IMG/VR virus record: IMGVR_UViG_3300009506_000096
Location: 1 to 39,381 of that record
Direction: 5' to 3' (one strand)
Length of the DNA: 39,381 nt
Source of the DNA: a virus
Positions 24,122 to 32,417 of the stretch are shown here, piece by piece. Each line of letters begins with the position of its first letter. Position 1 is the stretch's first letter. Position numbers and translations under genes: made by a program. The notes beneath the pieces are model-generated. The model saw only the letters and a program-made list of their open reading frames with translations, was not told the origin of the DNA and made no database searches.

Positions 24122-24451
24122 GTGGCAAATTATATTCTACCAATAGCTAGGGCTACCCTAGACTCAGCAACTTTAGCTGGAGCTTATAAGGCTATTAATT
24201 CAACTGGTCTAGCTAATTCATGTTCAGTTTTAAGAATTATCAATGACAGTGATACTGATATAAACGTCAGTTATGATGGCACAACTGATCATGACTATGT
24301 TAAAACTGGCGAAACGCTCCAACTTGACTTACAGGCAAATTCAACTCCAAACAGCTATGTTTCTTATATAAGAAAAGGAACAGTTGTATACGCAAAGAGT
24401 GCTGCAGGCGTAGGAAATATCTACGTAGCTGGTTATTATCAAGCAGTTTAG
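24122..24451 (+). CDS. Small beta protein, tail-associated, paralog A
   Basis: A 109-residue all-beta-looking protein. The frame must open with GTG at 24122, since the ATG two bases before reads only eight codons; gggaggag lies at correct distance. The core VLRIINDSDTDINVSYDGTTDHDYVKTGETLQLDL and GTVVYAKSA...VGNIYVAGYY aligns strand by strand with the next gene, so they are paralogs. The pattern is typical of small cap-like proteins beside fibre genes. Probably a minor tail component. Confidence 0.7.
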   Translation: MANYILPIARATLDSATLAGAYKAINSTGLANSCSVLRIINDSDTDINVSYDGTTDHDYVKTGETLQLDLQANSTPNSYVSYIRKGTVVYAKSAAGVGNIYVAGYYQAV

Positions 24452-24462
24452 AAAGGATAGTA

Positions 24463-24801
24463 ATGGGTTTGTCTATAAGGTTATTGCCAGAAGACGTGCG
24501 TACGCTCGCTTTTGGCTCAATTGTCGCTGGTTACATGGGAGTTGGAACAGCATTTGAAAACCCTGTAAGAATTTTGTTAGTTCAAAACCTTACAGATGAG
24601 TCACTTATGTTTTCTTTTGATGGGGTTAATGACCACCTTCCTCTTCCTAGAGATGGGTATATTTTAATTGATGTAACTGCAAATAAGTCTATCGAAGCAG
24701 GTATGTACTTTGCTGAAGGGACAAGAATTTATGTAAAACAAATTGGTGCACCAACACTTGGATCGGTATACGTAACAACATTTTATGGTTCGAGGGACTA
24801 A
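24463..24801 (+). CDS. Small beta protein, tail-associated, paralog B
   Basis: Encodes 112 residues with the same fold pattern as the gene before: RILLVQNLTDESLMFSFDGVNDHLPLPRDGYILIDV, then GTRIYVKQI...GSVYVTTFYG. The DG-N/T-DH turn and the GT-x-x-Y strand align. A helix at the N-terminus (LLPEDVRTLAFGSI) is new. The site gaaaggat precedes the ATG, and the next fibre gene starts two bases after its stop. It is co-translated with the largest fibre, which suggests a fibre-base or assembly partner. Confidence 0.7.
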   Translation: MGLSIRLLPEDVRTLAFGSIVAGYMGVGTAFENPVRILLVQNLTDESLMFSFDGVNDHLPLPRDGYILIDVTANKSIEAGMYFAEGTRIYVKQIGAPTLGSVYVTTFYGSRD

Positions 24802-24803
24802 TT

Positions 24804-27800
24804 ATGAGCCAAATGGGTAAATTTATCAGCGCTGCATCCATCGGTGCTGTGACTACCCTTACAGGTAATGCTGGAGGTGCAGTTAGTCCAGATGGTGCAG
24901 GTAATATAGATATTCTGGGTTCCGGTGCTATGACAGTGACCGGTACCCCGGCTTCAAATTTATTAACGATAACAGTCGCAGATGCTAGCACTACTGCAAA
25001 AGGTGTAATAGAAATAGCAACTAATGCAGAAAGTATAGCAGGCGCTTCCGCCCTCCTCGCTATAACTCCTGCATCTTTAGAAGCAAAACTTGGAGCATTA
25101 ACATCAAATAGTGTTCCATATGGAGCGGGTACAGGGTCAGCAATAAGTTGGATGACTCCAGGTACAGACGGTCAAGTTATTATAGGCGCAACTGGAGCAG
25201 CACCGGCCTTTGCCACTATGACATCTTCTGGTGGAACGATAGCTTTCACCCCAGGGGCTAATACCCTAAACTTAGAAGTTGGTGGATCTGTAGCAGTTTC
25301 TTTTCCTACTGACTCTGGAACAGCGGTACCTGCTTTGGGAGCATTAACTATTGCTGGAGGTAATAATATTTCTACATCTGGAGCAGGATCTACTGTAACT
25401 ATTAATGTTTCTGGAACAACTCAATACGCAGTACAAGTTGGAGATGCGACAGGAAGCTTAGACTCTTTACCTGTAGGAACAACAAATACTGTTTTATTGG
25501 GAAATACTGGCGCTAACCCTTCATGGGGTCAAGTAGATCTAACTACAGATGTAACAGGTATTTTGCCGGTACCAAATGGTGGAACTGGTAATTCTACACT
25601 AACTGATCATGGAATAATGCTTGGATCTGGAGCTTCACCTGTAACAGTACTTGGTGTCGCAACAGATGGACAACTTCCAATTGGATCTACAGGCGTAGAT
25701 CCAGTGTTAGCTAATATAACAGCTACAGACCAAACACTAACTGTTACTAATGGTGCGGGAACCATAGATATAGAAGCAGGGACAGGGTTGCGTTTAGCCT
25801 CGGGGTTCGCCTCTTGGGCTGGAGGATCTCCTTATTTTGATGATACTACCCTGGGTCAATTTACGGTTTCACAAGGGGGTACTGGGTATATAGAAGGTGT
25901 TCCGGTTACATGGGCTGGTGGCCAAACTGAAACAGGTCTAACAGCCGGTAATACATATTATATATATATAGATAATACTGGCACCATCGGAAAAACAACC
26001 ACTTACAGTGAGTCATTATTCCAGAATAATATTCTTCTTTTTGAAGTATTAAGAGACTCAACTTCACCTACAAATAACCAATTAACAGTTAAAGAAAACC
26101 ATCCATACCAGTTTCCATGGAAAACATCTGTGTGGGCACATGATACTATTGGTTCTGTTATATCTAATATGTCTGGTGGTGCGAATATAACTTTAAATGG
26201 GACACAAAAAATTGAGATATCCGGCCAAGACTTTTTAGAGGATCACGGCTTAGAAACTACAATACCAGACAGTGGTGGAGTTGCTGAAACATTTGAACAA
26301 TATTACACACTTGGATCTGGCAAATGGGCGCTTCACACTAGCAGTGATACATTTGATGGAACGTGGAATAATGCAGGAACCCCAACAGCGCTAAGCGGCA
26401 ATAAATATTCTGTTAATAGGTTATATGTAAGCAAAGATAATATTAATTCTGCCACGCCTGTTTATATTTCTGTAATGGGAGACGCTGAATATAACAATTT
26501 AGCGCAGGCAGATACAGCTATTGCAAATGACCAAATTCCGACTGCAACAGCAGAACTTGCTGCACTTGAATTAGCCCAGCTGGGATATATTGTTTTCGAA
26601 GAGTCTTCTACATCTATTGTTCAGGTCATTATAGCAAAAGAAACTGTAAGAACCTCTTTTTCTGGTGCTACCGCAACAACAGCTTCTTTGGTTCTCACTG
26701 ATACAACAAACTTTGATCATATATTAAGTGCAGCTGATACAACAGTTCAGTCTGCCTTAGAGACTATAGATGATCTTACATTTTCAGGAGACAGTGGATC
26801 GGCTCAAGCTGCATCTGCTGTATTTACATTTGCTGGAGGAACTGGCATAACAACTTCAGCTGCTGGATCAACAGTAACAATTACATTAGATACACCTGTA
26901 TCAGTTGCAAATGGCGGTACTGGAGCGGCTACATTAACTGATCATGGTGTATTGGTTGGATCGGGAGCAAGCCCTATTACAGCATTAGCTGTTGGAACTG
27001 ATGGACAAGTGTTATTAGGATCAACTGGGGCAGATCCAGTTTTTGCAACACTGGCATCAGCTGATAGTACGATATCTTACACGCCAGGCGCAGGAAGTTT
27101 AGACCTCGCAACTGGTTCAGCTGTGGCAAAGTCATTTCCAACAGACTCAGGGACAGCAACTCCTTCAGCTGGAGCACTAACAGTAGCTGGAGGAAACAAT
27201 TGTTCTACTTCTGGAGCAGGTTCAACGGTTACTATAGATGTTGATGGTAATGTAGCTGATAGTTTTAGCACTGACTCTGGTTCAGCGGTACCATCATTAG
27301 GAGTTTTAACAGTCACAGGTGGAGATAATATAGACACTTCAGGAGCAGGCTCCACTGTTACAATTGCAGTAAGTTCAGCAGTATGTGACTCTGCGGCTAC
27401 AGATAGTGGAACAGCAACTCCGGCAGCAGGTGTTTTAACTTTTGCAGGTGGTACAAATGTAACCACGTCTGGTGCTGGATCAACAGTTACTATTAATGCA
27501 TCAGGGGGAGGAAGTGGAATAACATGGAATGAGGTAACTGGAACATCTCAGTCTGCAGCAGTTGATAATGGGTATATAACAAATAACGCTGCTCTTGTAA
27601 CGGTAACGCTTCCAGCAACTGCATCAGTAGGTGAAACTGTCCGTATTTTAGGCCTAGGAGCAGGTGGATGGAGAGTTGCGCAAAACGCTTCCCAGTATAT
27701 CCGTTGGGATGAAAATAATGTTACAACAACAGGAGCAGGCGGACGCTTGGACTCTACAGACGACCATGACGCTGTTGAGCTAATATGCACAGTAACAAAT

Positions 27801-27848
27801 AATGGTTGGGGAGTTGCGTCAGCCAAGGGAAATATTTCTGTTACATAG
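24804..27848 (+). CDS. Large modular tail fibre, 1014 residues
   Basis: The N-terminal third holds a STTAKGVIEIATNAESIAGASALLAITPASLEAKLG block, typical of phage fibre repeats. Modules recur: VPNGGTGNSTLTDHGIMLGSG and VANGGTGAATLTDHGVLVGSG, then TDGQLPIGSTG and TDGQVLLGSTG, and five or so DSGTAxPxxGxLTxxGGxN-x-TSGAGSTVTI units. Residues about 440-650 are a different, mixed domain (GKWALHTSS, VNRLYVSKDNIN, LAALELAQLGYIVFEES) that is likely globular. The C-terminus (NEVTGTSQSAAVDNGYITNNAALVTVTLP) is a small beta tip. It looks assembled from modules, as expected for a fibre under host-range selection. Confidence 0.75.
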   Translation: MSQMGKFISAASIGAVTTLTGNAGGAVSPDGAGNIDILGSGAMTVTGTPASNLLTITVADASTTAKGVIEIATNAESIAGASALLAITPASLEAKLGALTSNSVPYGAGTGSAISWMTPGTDGQVIIGATGAAPAFATMTSSGGTIAFTPGANTLNLEVGGSVAVSFPTDSGTAVPALGALTIAGGNNISTSGAGSTVTINVSGTTQYAVQVGDATGSLDSLPVGTTNTVLLGNTGANPSWGQVDLTTDVTGILPVPNGGTGNSTLTDHGIMLGSGASPVTVLGVATDGQLPIGSTGVDPVLANITATDQTLTVTNGAGTIDIEAGTGLRLASGFASWAGGSPYFDDTTLGQFTVSQGGTGYIEGVPVTWAGGQTETGLTAGNTYYIYIDNTGTIGKTTTYSESLFQNNILLFEVLRDSTSPTNNQLTVKENHPYQFPWKTSVWAHDTIGSVISNMSGGANITLNGTQKIEISGQDFLEDHGLETTIPDSGGVAETFEQYYTLGSGKWALHTSSDTFDGTWNNAGTPTALSGNKYSVNRLYVSKDNINSATPVYISVMGDAEYNNLAQADTAIANDQIPTATAELAALELAQLGYIVFEESSTSIVQVIIAKETVRTSFSGATATTASLVLTDTTNFDHILSAADTTVQSALETIDDLTFSGDSGSAQAASAVFTFAGGTGITTSAAGSTVTITLDTPVSVANGGTGAATLTDHGVLVGSGASPITALAVGTDGQVLLGSTGADPVFATLASADSTISYTPGAGSLDLATGSAVAKSFPTDSGTATPSAGALTVAGGNNCSTSGAGSTVTIDVDGNVADSFSTDSGSAVPSLGVLTVTGGDNIDTSGAGSTVTIAVSSAVCDSAATDSGTATPAAGVLTFAGGTNVTTSGAGSTVTINASGGGSGITWNEVTGTSQSAAVDNGYITNNAALVTVTLPATASVGETVRILGLGAGGWRVAQNASQYIRWDENNVTTTGAGGRLDSTDDHDAVELICTVTNNGWGVASAKGNISVT

Positions 27849-27857
27849 GAGAAGGTA

Positions 27858-28520
27858 ATGGCAAAAATTAATGCAATAAATAATGAGTCGGAAGAACTAA
27901 CAATAGATCCTGGTGCAAGTGGTGACAGTTTTGTACAATTTGACATTAATGGAACTGGAGAATTTAGGATAGGGGTAGATGACGATGCAAGTGATGCCTT
28001 TAAAATTAGTCAAGGATCTGCACTTGGTTCTAATGATACCTTTATTGTTACAGCAGCTGGAGAAATAACAAAACCTTTAACTCCTGCTTTTTTAGCGGTA
28101 TTAAATGCAGATATTAGTAATGTAACTGGTGATGGTACTATATATACAATTGTATGGGATACTGAAGTTTTCGACCAAAATTCTGACTTTGACGGAACAA
28201 GTACATTTACCGCTCCTGTTACTGGAAGATACCAATTTTCTTGTGGAGTATCTGTAGGAGATGTAGCAGCTGCACATACTTTGATGTATATAAATTTAGT
28301 TACGAGTAATAGAACATATCTTATAGGCCAATGTGATCCAGGAAATACAATGGATGCTAGCAACCAATGGGGGTATTCATTTTCTATGTTAACAGATATG
28401 GACGCATCAGATACAGCAACAGTTCAAGTGGTAGTGCAAAATAGTACAAAAGTTATCGATGTAATTACAAATGGATCTACAGATACATACTCATGGTTCT
28501 CAGGAAATTTAGAGTGTTAG
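27858..28520 (+). CDS. C1q-like tail protein, copy 1
   Basis: Encodes 220 residues after taggagaag. Residues 1-78 are a beta module (MAKINAINNESEELTIDPGASGDSF... GEFRIGVDD... FKISQGSALGSNDTF) that ends at a LTPAFLA hinge. The rest is a C1q/TNF-like jelly-roll pattern: VFDQNSDFDGTSTFTAPVTGRYQF, an NRTYL strand, TDMDASDTATVQV and a final WFSGNLEC strand. Such domains trimerise and serve as receptor-binding tips. The next gene is a close paralog in the same operon with an eight-base gap. Assignment to the C1q-like fold is by motif reading and not by search. Confidence 0.75.
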   Translation: MAKINAINNESEELTIDPGASGDSFVQFDINGTGEFRIGVDDDASDAFKISQGSALGSNDTFIVTAAGEITKPLTPAFLAVLNADISNVTGDGTIYTIVWDTEVFDQNSDFDGTSTFTAPVTGRYQFSCGVSVGDVAAAHTLMYINLVTSNRTYLIGQCDPGNTMDASNQWGYSFSMLTDMDASDTATVQVVVQNSTKVIDVITNGSTDTYSWFSGNLEC

Positions 28521-28528
28521 GAGAATAG

Positions 28529-29182
28529 ATGGCAAAAATTAATGCCATAAATAATAAGTCAGAAGAATTAACAATAGATCCAGGCGCAAGTGGTGACTCC
28601 TTCATTCAATTTGATATCAATACTACAGGAGAATTTAGGATAGGTGTTGATGACACAGACTCAGATAAATTTAAAATTTCACAGGGCTCAGCACTTGGAA
28701 CAAATGATACATTTGAGATAACAGCCAATGGAGAAATAACAAAGGAATTAACATCAGCATTTTTGGCAACTACAAATGGATATACTAACCAAGACAATGT
28801 GACCGGAGATGGCACCGTTCATACTGTTGAATATACCACTGAATATTTTGATCAAAATGCTGACTTTGATGGAACAAGTACATTTACGGCTCCTGTAACA
28901 GGTCGATATAGAATTTGTGCAACAGTATTGTTTGATGAGGCTGGAGCAGCAACAAGCTCTTATATAGAAATTGAAGCTTCTAACAGAACATTTAGAAGTT
29001 GGCTGTGCGATCCAAGTACAGTTTCTCACGCTGCGGGTCAATTTACACCATTTATTACAGCCTTAGTTGATATGGATGCATCAGATACAGCTATTATAAA
29101 AGTTATGGCATCTGGTACCACAAAAGTTGTAGATATAGGGTTTACAAATAGGGGTATTTTTAGTGCAGTTTTAGTTTGTTAG
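28529..29182 (+). CDS. C1q-like tail protein, copy 2
   Basis: A tandem paralog of the preceding gene, 217 residues. The first 80 residues are nearly identical to copy 1, and the C1q-like part keeps STFTAPVTGRY and VDMDASDTA but has diverged in surface loops (CATVLFDEAGAATSSYIEIEASNRTFRSW, and the ending RGIFSAVLVC). The pattern of a conserved base and variable loops is what receptor-driven divergence would produce. Starts after taggagaata. The following gene starts eight bases on. Confidence 0.75.
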   Translation: MAKINAINNKSEELTIDPGASGDSFIQFDINTTGEFRIGVDDTDSDKFKISQGSALGTNDTFEITANGEITKELTSAFLATTNGYTNQDNVTGDGTVHTVEYTTEYFDQNADFDGTSTFTAPVTGRYRICATVLFDEAGAATSSYIEIEASNRTFRSWLCDPSTVSHAAGQFTPFITALVDMDASDTAIIKVMASGTTKVVDIGFTNRGIFSAVLVC

Positions 29183-29190
29183 GAGAAAAG

Positions 29191-29418
29191 ATGGGACTTG
29201 CGGGACTTATTGTTAGCACGGTAATTGTGGGAACTTCAATTCTTATTGGTATAGGATATAAAAAGCTTTTCAAGGTAAAAGATGATCATCCAGTAGAGGA
29301 GATGTGTGAGAAAATTATCAAGGAGAGAACTGGAATAGATATAGACTTTACACCCTCATCAAAAGAAAAAGATGATAAAAAAAAACAGAAGGAAAAAAAG
29401 AATGAAGATAACAGTTAA
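29191..29418 (+). CDS. Small single-span membrane protein, 75 residues
   Basis: From ATG 29191, after taggagaaaag. Residues 2-25 are a membrane span (GLAGLIVSTVIVGTSILIGIG), followed by a basic linker, a VEEMCEKIIKERTGIDID helix and a Lys/Asp/Glu-rich tail. The TG-x-D turn after the helix is found in small proteins of podovirus-like phages near fibre genes; function is unassigned there. The shape (one N-terminal span, charged cytoplasmic tail) is compatible with a class of holins, so it is one lysis candidate. Overlaps the next gene by 17 bases. Confidence 0.6.
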   Translation: MGLAGLIVSTVIVGTSILIGIGYKKLFKVKDDHPVEEMCEKIIKERTGIDIDFTPSSKEKDDKKKQKEKKNEDNS

Positions 29419-29701
29419 TGGAAGCGATGTTCTTGAGCTAACCGAAACACAACAAAAAGTAATTAAAAATGAAATACCATCAAGCATCTTTGAAGAAGAT
29501 ATTAAGCGTAGAGCTGCCTATATAATTCAACATAAGTACGACCAATGCTTTAAAAGACTAAAGCAAGAGTGGGATCCAAAGCTAGAAGCAGCTGGAATAG
29601 AGTCAATTCCTACAAATAAAGATGCATATGCAGAACTAGTGTTTCAACAACCAAGCTATAAAGATAGAGCTGCTAGGGACCTAGAATTAGATAAAGCATA
29701 A
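29402..29701 (+). CDS. Conserved-type small phage protein, 99 residues
   Basis: From ATG 29402, after aaggaaaa; upstream in-frame codons are a poly-Lys stretch inside the neighbour. The order MKITVNGSDVLELTETQQKVIKNEIPSSIFEEDIKRRAAYIIQHKYDQCFKRLKQEWDPKLEAAG followed by a QPSYKDR end is one I recognise in many podovirus-like genomes with no assigned function. It is soluble and mainly helical with a beta hairpin at the N-terminus. It lies between fibre genes and next to the membrane protein. Confidence 0.7.
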   Translation: MKITVNGSDVLELTETQQKVIKNEIPSSIFEEDIKRRAAYIIQHKYDQCFKRLKQEWDPKLEAAGIESIPTNKDAYAELVFQQPSYKDRAARDLELDKA

Positions 29702-29710
29702 GGAAAGTAT

Positions 29711-31060
29711 GTGGGAAGAAGAAGGAAAGAAACGCGTTTGGGAGGAAAAAACCCACTCGCTTATATGGGAATAGAAGCAAGCGACTCTCCTATTTTATTG
29801 CTATCTTATGATCGTGCTCCAACTTCTTCTGATAAAAACAATTTTCGCGTAGGAACAATTTGGCATGATAGAAGTACAGATCCTGTTGATGTATGGATGC
29901 TTGTTGCGCTAGATCCAAATTCTGCTACATGGGTAAAACTTTTAACAACCTCAATGGTGGCAACTCAGTATGATACAGATAGCGGAACAGCTATTCCATC
30001 TGTAGGTATTTTAAATATTCTTGGCTCTTCTGTATTAACTACTTCTGGAGCTGGTAATACAGTAACAACAGCCTTCACTTCAGCAACTGATGGACAAATA
30101 ATTATTGGCGGGGGATCCGCGCCAGCGTGGGGAAATATTACATCTGTGGGTGGCACTATTGTCATAACAGAGACGGCTAACGGCATTAACCTGGAAGCAT
30201 CTGGAACAGCAGCTCTTCTTACATTAACTGCAGACTCTGGAACAGCAACTGAAGCAGCAGGAAATATAAATATTTTGGGCGGCACAAACTTAAATACATC
30301 TGCTGTTGGTAGCACTTTATCTACCCAGTTGGATACAAATGTAGATATTTCTGGCTCACTCACATTAAGTGCGCAGGGCGCCGGTGTATTGCAAGCCAGT
30401 GCAGGAGGAGTAGTATCTTCTAGCGCAGGTGATGATGGAGAAGTTCTAATAGCTGCAACTGGAGGTGCGCCAGCATGGGCCAATATTACATCCTCAGATG
30501 GCTCTATCGCTGTAACAAATGGTCCAAATACAATTAACCTAGAGACAGGATATAGTACAACCCGATATTCATTTATGGCATTTCAGGGAACCGCATCCCC
30601 AGTTATTCTGGGAGGATCTGGATCTCCAGGCTACTATCTTGGAGATAGCTCTACTTTAGGGCAAATGCAAGAAATATTTGATGCATCTGGTGTTTTTGAT
30701 CCTGGATCAGCAGGTACGCCAGCTACATTTACAGCACCTGTGAACGGAAAATATTATTTATGCCTTAAGGTTATTTTCAGAGGAGCAAATGCTTTTCCGT
30801 CTTACGAAGCAAACCATTTTTTTACTTTAAGAATGGAAACAAACAACAGGCAGTATACAAATATTACAAAACTACTCATGGAAATGCAGTCTGGAAGAAG
30901 CTATGTACAGCGAGAAATATATGTGTGTGCTGATATGGACGCAGGAGATACCGCGCAATACTTCGTAAATGTTACAACAAGTGCTACGGCTAATAATTAT
31001 TTTAGAGTTCAAGATACTGCAGGTTTCAGAGATACTTGGGTATGTGGGTACTTATTATAG
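29711..31060 (+). CDS. Modular tail fibre with C1q-like tip, copy 3
   Basis: Encodes 449 residues opening with GTG 29711, since the ATG two bases upstream reads only 21 codons. The N-terminus holds the shared module (DRAPTSSDKNNFRVGTIWHD... WVKLLT), the middle carries DSGTAIPSVGILNILGSSVLTTSGAGNTVT-type shaft repeats and ATDGQIIIGGGSAPAWGNIT units, and the C-terminal 150 residues are a C1q-like domain (PATFTAPVNGKYYL, NRQYTN, ADMDAGDTAQYF). The order anchor, shaft, tip is repeated in the two genes that follow, so these three are paralogs with different tips. Confidence 0.8.
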   Translation: MGRRRKETRLGGKNPLAYMGIEASDSPILLLSYDRAPTSSDKNNFRVGTIWHDRSTDPVDVWMLVALDPNSATWVKLLTTSMVATQYDTDSGTAIPSVGILNILGSSVLTTSGAGNTVTTAFTSATDGQIIIGGGSAPAWGNITSVGGTIVITETANGINLEASGTAALLTLTADSGTATEAAGNINILGGTNLNTSAVGSTLSTQLDTNVDISGSLTLSAQGAGVLQASAGGVVSSSAGDDGEVLIAATGGAPAWANITSSDGSIAVTNGPNTINLETGYSTTRYSFMAFQGTASPVILGGSGSPGYYLGDSSTLGQMQEIFDASGVFDPGSAGTPATFTAPVNGKYYLCLKVIFRGANAFPSYEANHFFTLRMETNNRQYTNITKLLMEMQSGRSYVQREIYVCADMDAGDTAQYFVNVTTSATANNYFRVQDTAGFRDTWVCGYLL

Positions 31061-31067
31061 GAATGAG

Positions 31068-32414
31068 ATGGCAAGAAAAATAAAAAATACTGAGTTGAGT
31101 GGCCTAAACGTATTTTCCTATTTAGGGGCTAACCCTCTTGCATCTTTTTCACTAACTACTATTGATAGAGCCCCCACCAATGATGATCAAGAAAAGTTTA
31201 ATATTGGCGATATATGGATAGAAAGAGATGACCTTATAACTCCACAATTTAAGTCTGTTTGGATGTTGGCAAAAAAAGATGGAATAGTTGCTACATGGAT
31301 AAGGCTTATAACGTCTTTTGATGCTACTCAATATGATACAGACAGTGGCACAGCAACTCCATCTTCAGGAATAATAGAAATTATAGGTGGAACAACAGCG
31401 TTGCTTAGTACAACTGGTTCAGGAAATACCGTCACGCTACAACTAGCGAACGGAACAGCAGGGCAGCTACTCATCGGAGATACTGGAGGAATTCCAGCAT
31501 GGGCAAACCTAACCTCCACAGGTGGAACTATTACGATAACAAATGGAGCAAATACAATTAATATTGAAGCTGTGGGAGTAGGTGGTATATATATTACTGC
31601 CTTGGATGCAGATACTGGAACAGCTACCCCAATATCACAAAATATTGACTACTTAGGGGGTGCGAACATAACGACATCTGCGGCAGGCTCTACATTAACA
31701 ATTGACCTAGATAATGATGTAACTATTCCTGGAACCCTTACAATTAGTCCACTAACAACTGGAGTTGTACAAACAAACGGTGGAGGCCTTGTATCATCAT
31801 CTAATGGAACAGATGGGCAGCTTCTTATCAATGCTACAGGAGGGACCGCAAGTTGGGCAAATATAACATCTACGGGTGGAACTGTAACAATTGCCAACGG
31901 ATCAAATACAATTGACTTAACAATTGCTGGAGGAGCACCTGTTGATAGAGTTCCATTTTTAGCTGTGCAAGCTGCTACAGCAACTGGGGTATTGGGAACT
32001 GGAGTTGGAACTTCATTAGGTGCAAATATTATATTGACCGAGATATTTGATGTTGGAAATGATGTATTTCCAGGTGATGGAGCTGGTGCAGCTGCAACAT
32101 TTACAGCCCCAGAAACTGCAAAATATTTATTGACTGTTAACGTTAAGTATAGTTCATCGTTAACAACAAATTATTCAGCTTCCTTGGTGTTAAAAATTAT
32201 TACAAGTAATAGAACATATGTAATGGATATAACAGCAAAAACAAGTCCAGGTTTAGAGGATATAAGAAATATATCTGTGTTTGCTGATATGGATGCAAGC
32301 GATACGGCAAGTTATTTTTTAGCTGCATCTGAAGCAAGTGGTGCGGCCATTGATATTGCAGGCGCAGCAGTGAACACTCCAGTTACATGGATATCTGGAT
32401 ATAAAACGAGGTGA
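31068..32414 (+). CDS. Modular tail fibre with C1q-like tip, copy 4
   Basis: Encodes 448 residues from ATG 31068; a longer frame starting at 30969 lies within the previous gene and lacks a site. N-terminal module DRAPTNDDQEKFNIGDIWIE then WIRLIT; shaft with DSGTATPSSGIIEIIGG, GQLLIGDTGGIPAWANLTSTGGTITI and NGTDGQLLINATGGTASWANIT; C1q-like tip with AATFTAPETAKYLL, SNRTYV and ADMDASDTASYF. The tips of copies 3, 4 and 5 share motifs but differ in length and loops. Placed seven bases after copy 3. Confidence 0.8.
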   Translation: MARKIKNTELSGLNVFSYLGANPLASFSLTTIDRAPTNDDQEKFNIGDIWIERDDLITPQFKSVWMLAKKDGIVATWIRLITSFDATQYDTDSGTATPSSGIIEIIGGTTALLSTTGSGNTVTLQLANGTAGQLLIGDTGGIPAWANLTSTGGTITITNGANTINIEAVGVGGIYITALDADTGTATPISQNIDYLGGANITTSAAGSTLTIDLDNDVTIPGTLTISPLTTGVVQTNGGGLVSSSNGTDGQLLINATGGTASWANITSTGGTVTIANGSNTIDLTIAGGAPVDRVPFLAVQAATATGVLGTGVGTSLGANIILTEIFDVGNDVFPGDGAGAAATFTAPETAKYLLTVNVKYSSSLTTNYSASLVLKIITSNRTYVMDITAKTSPGLEDIRNISVFADMDASDTASYFLAASEASGAAIDIAGAAVNTPVTWISGYKTR

Positions 32415-32417
32415 GGA

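Noticed and set aside
21881-27946. Long leftward frames within the fibre genes
   Set aside because: They arise from the Gly/Thr/Ala repeat composition read on the other strand; they have no ribosome sites and the protein sequence is a mirror of the repeats.
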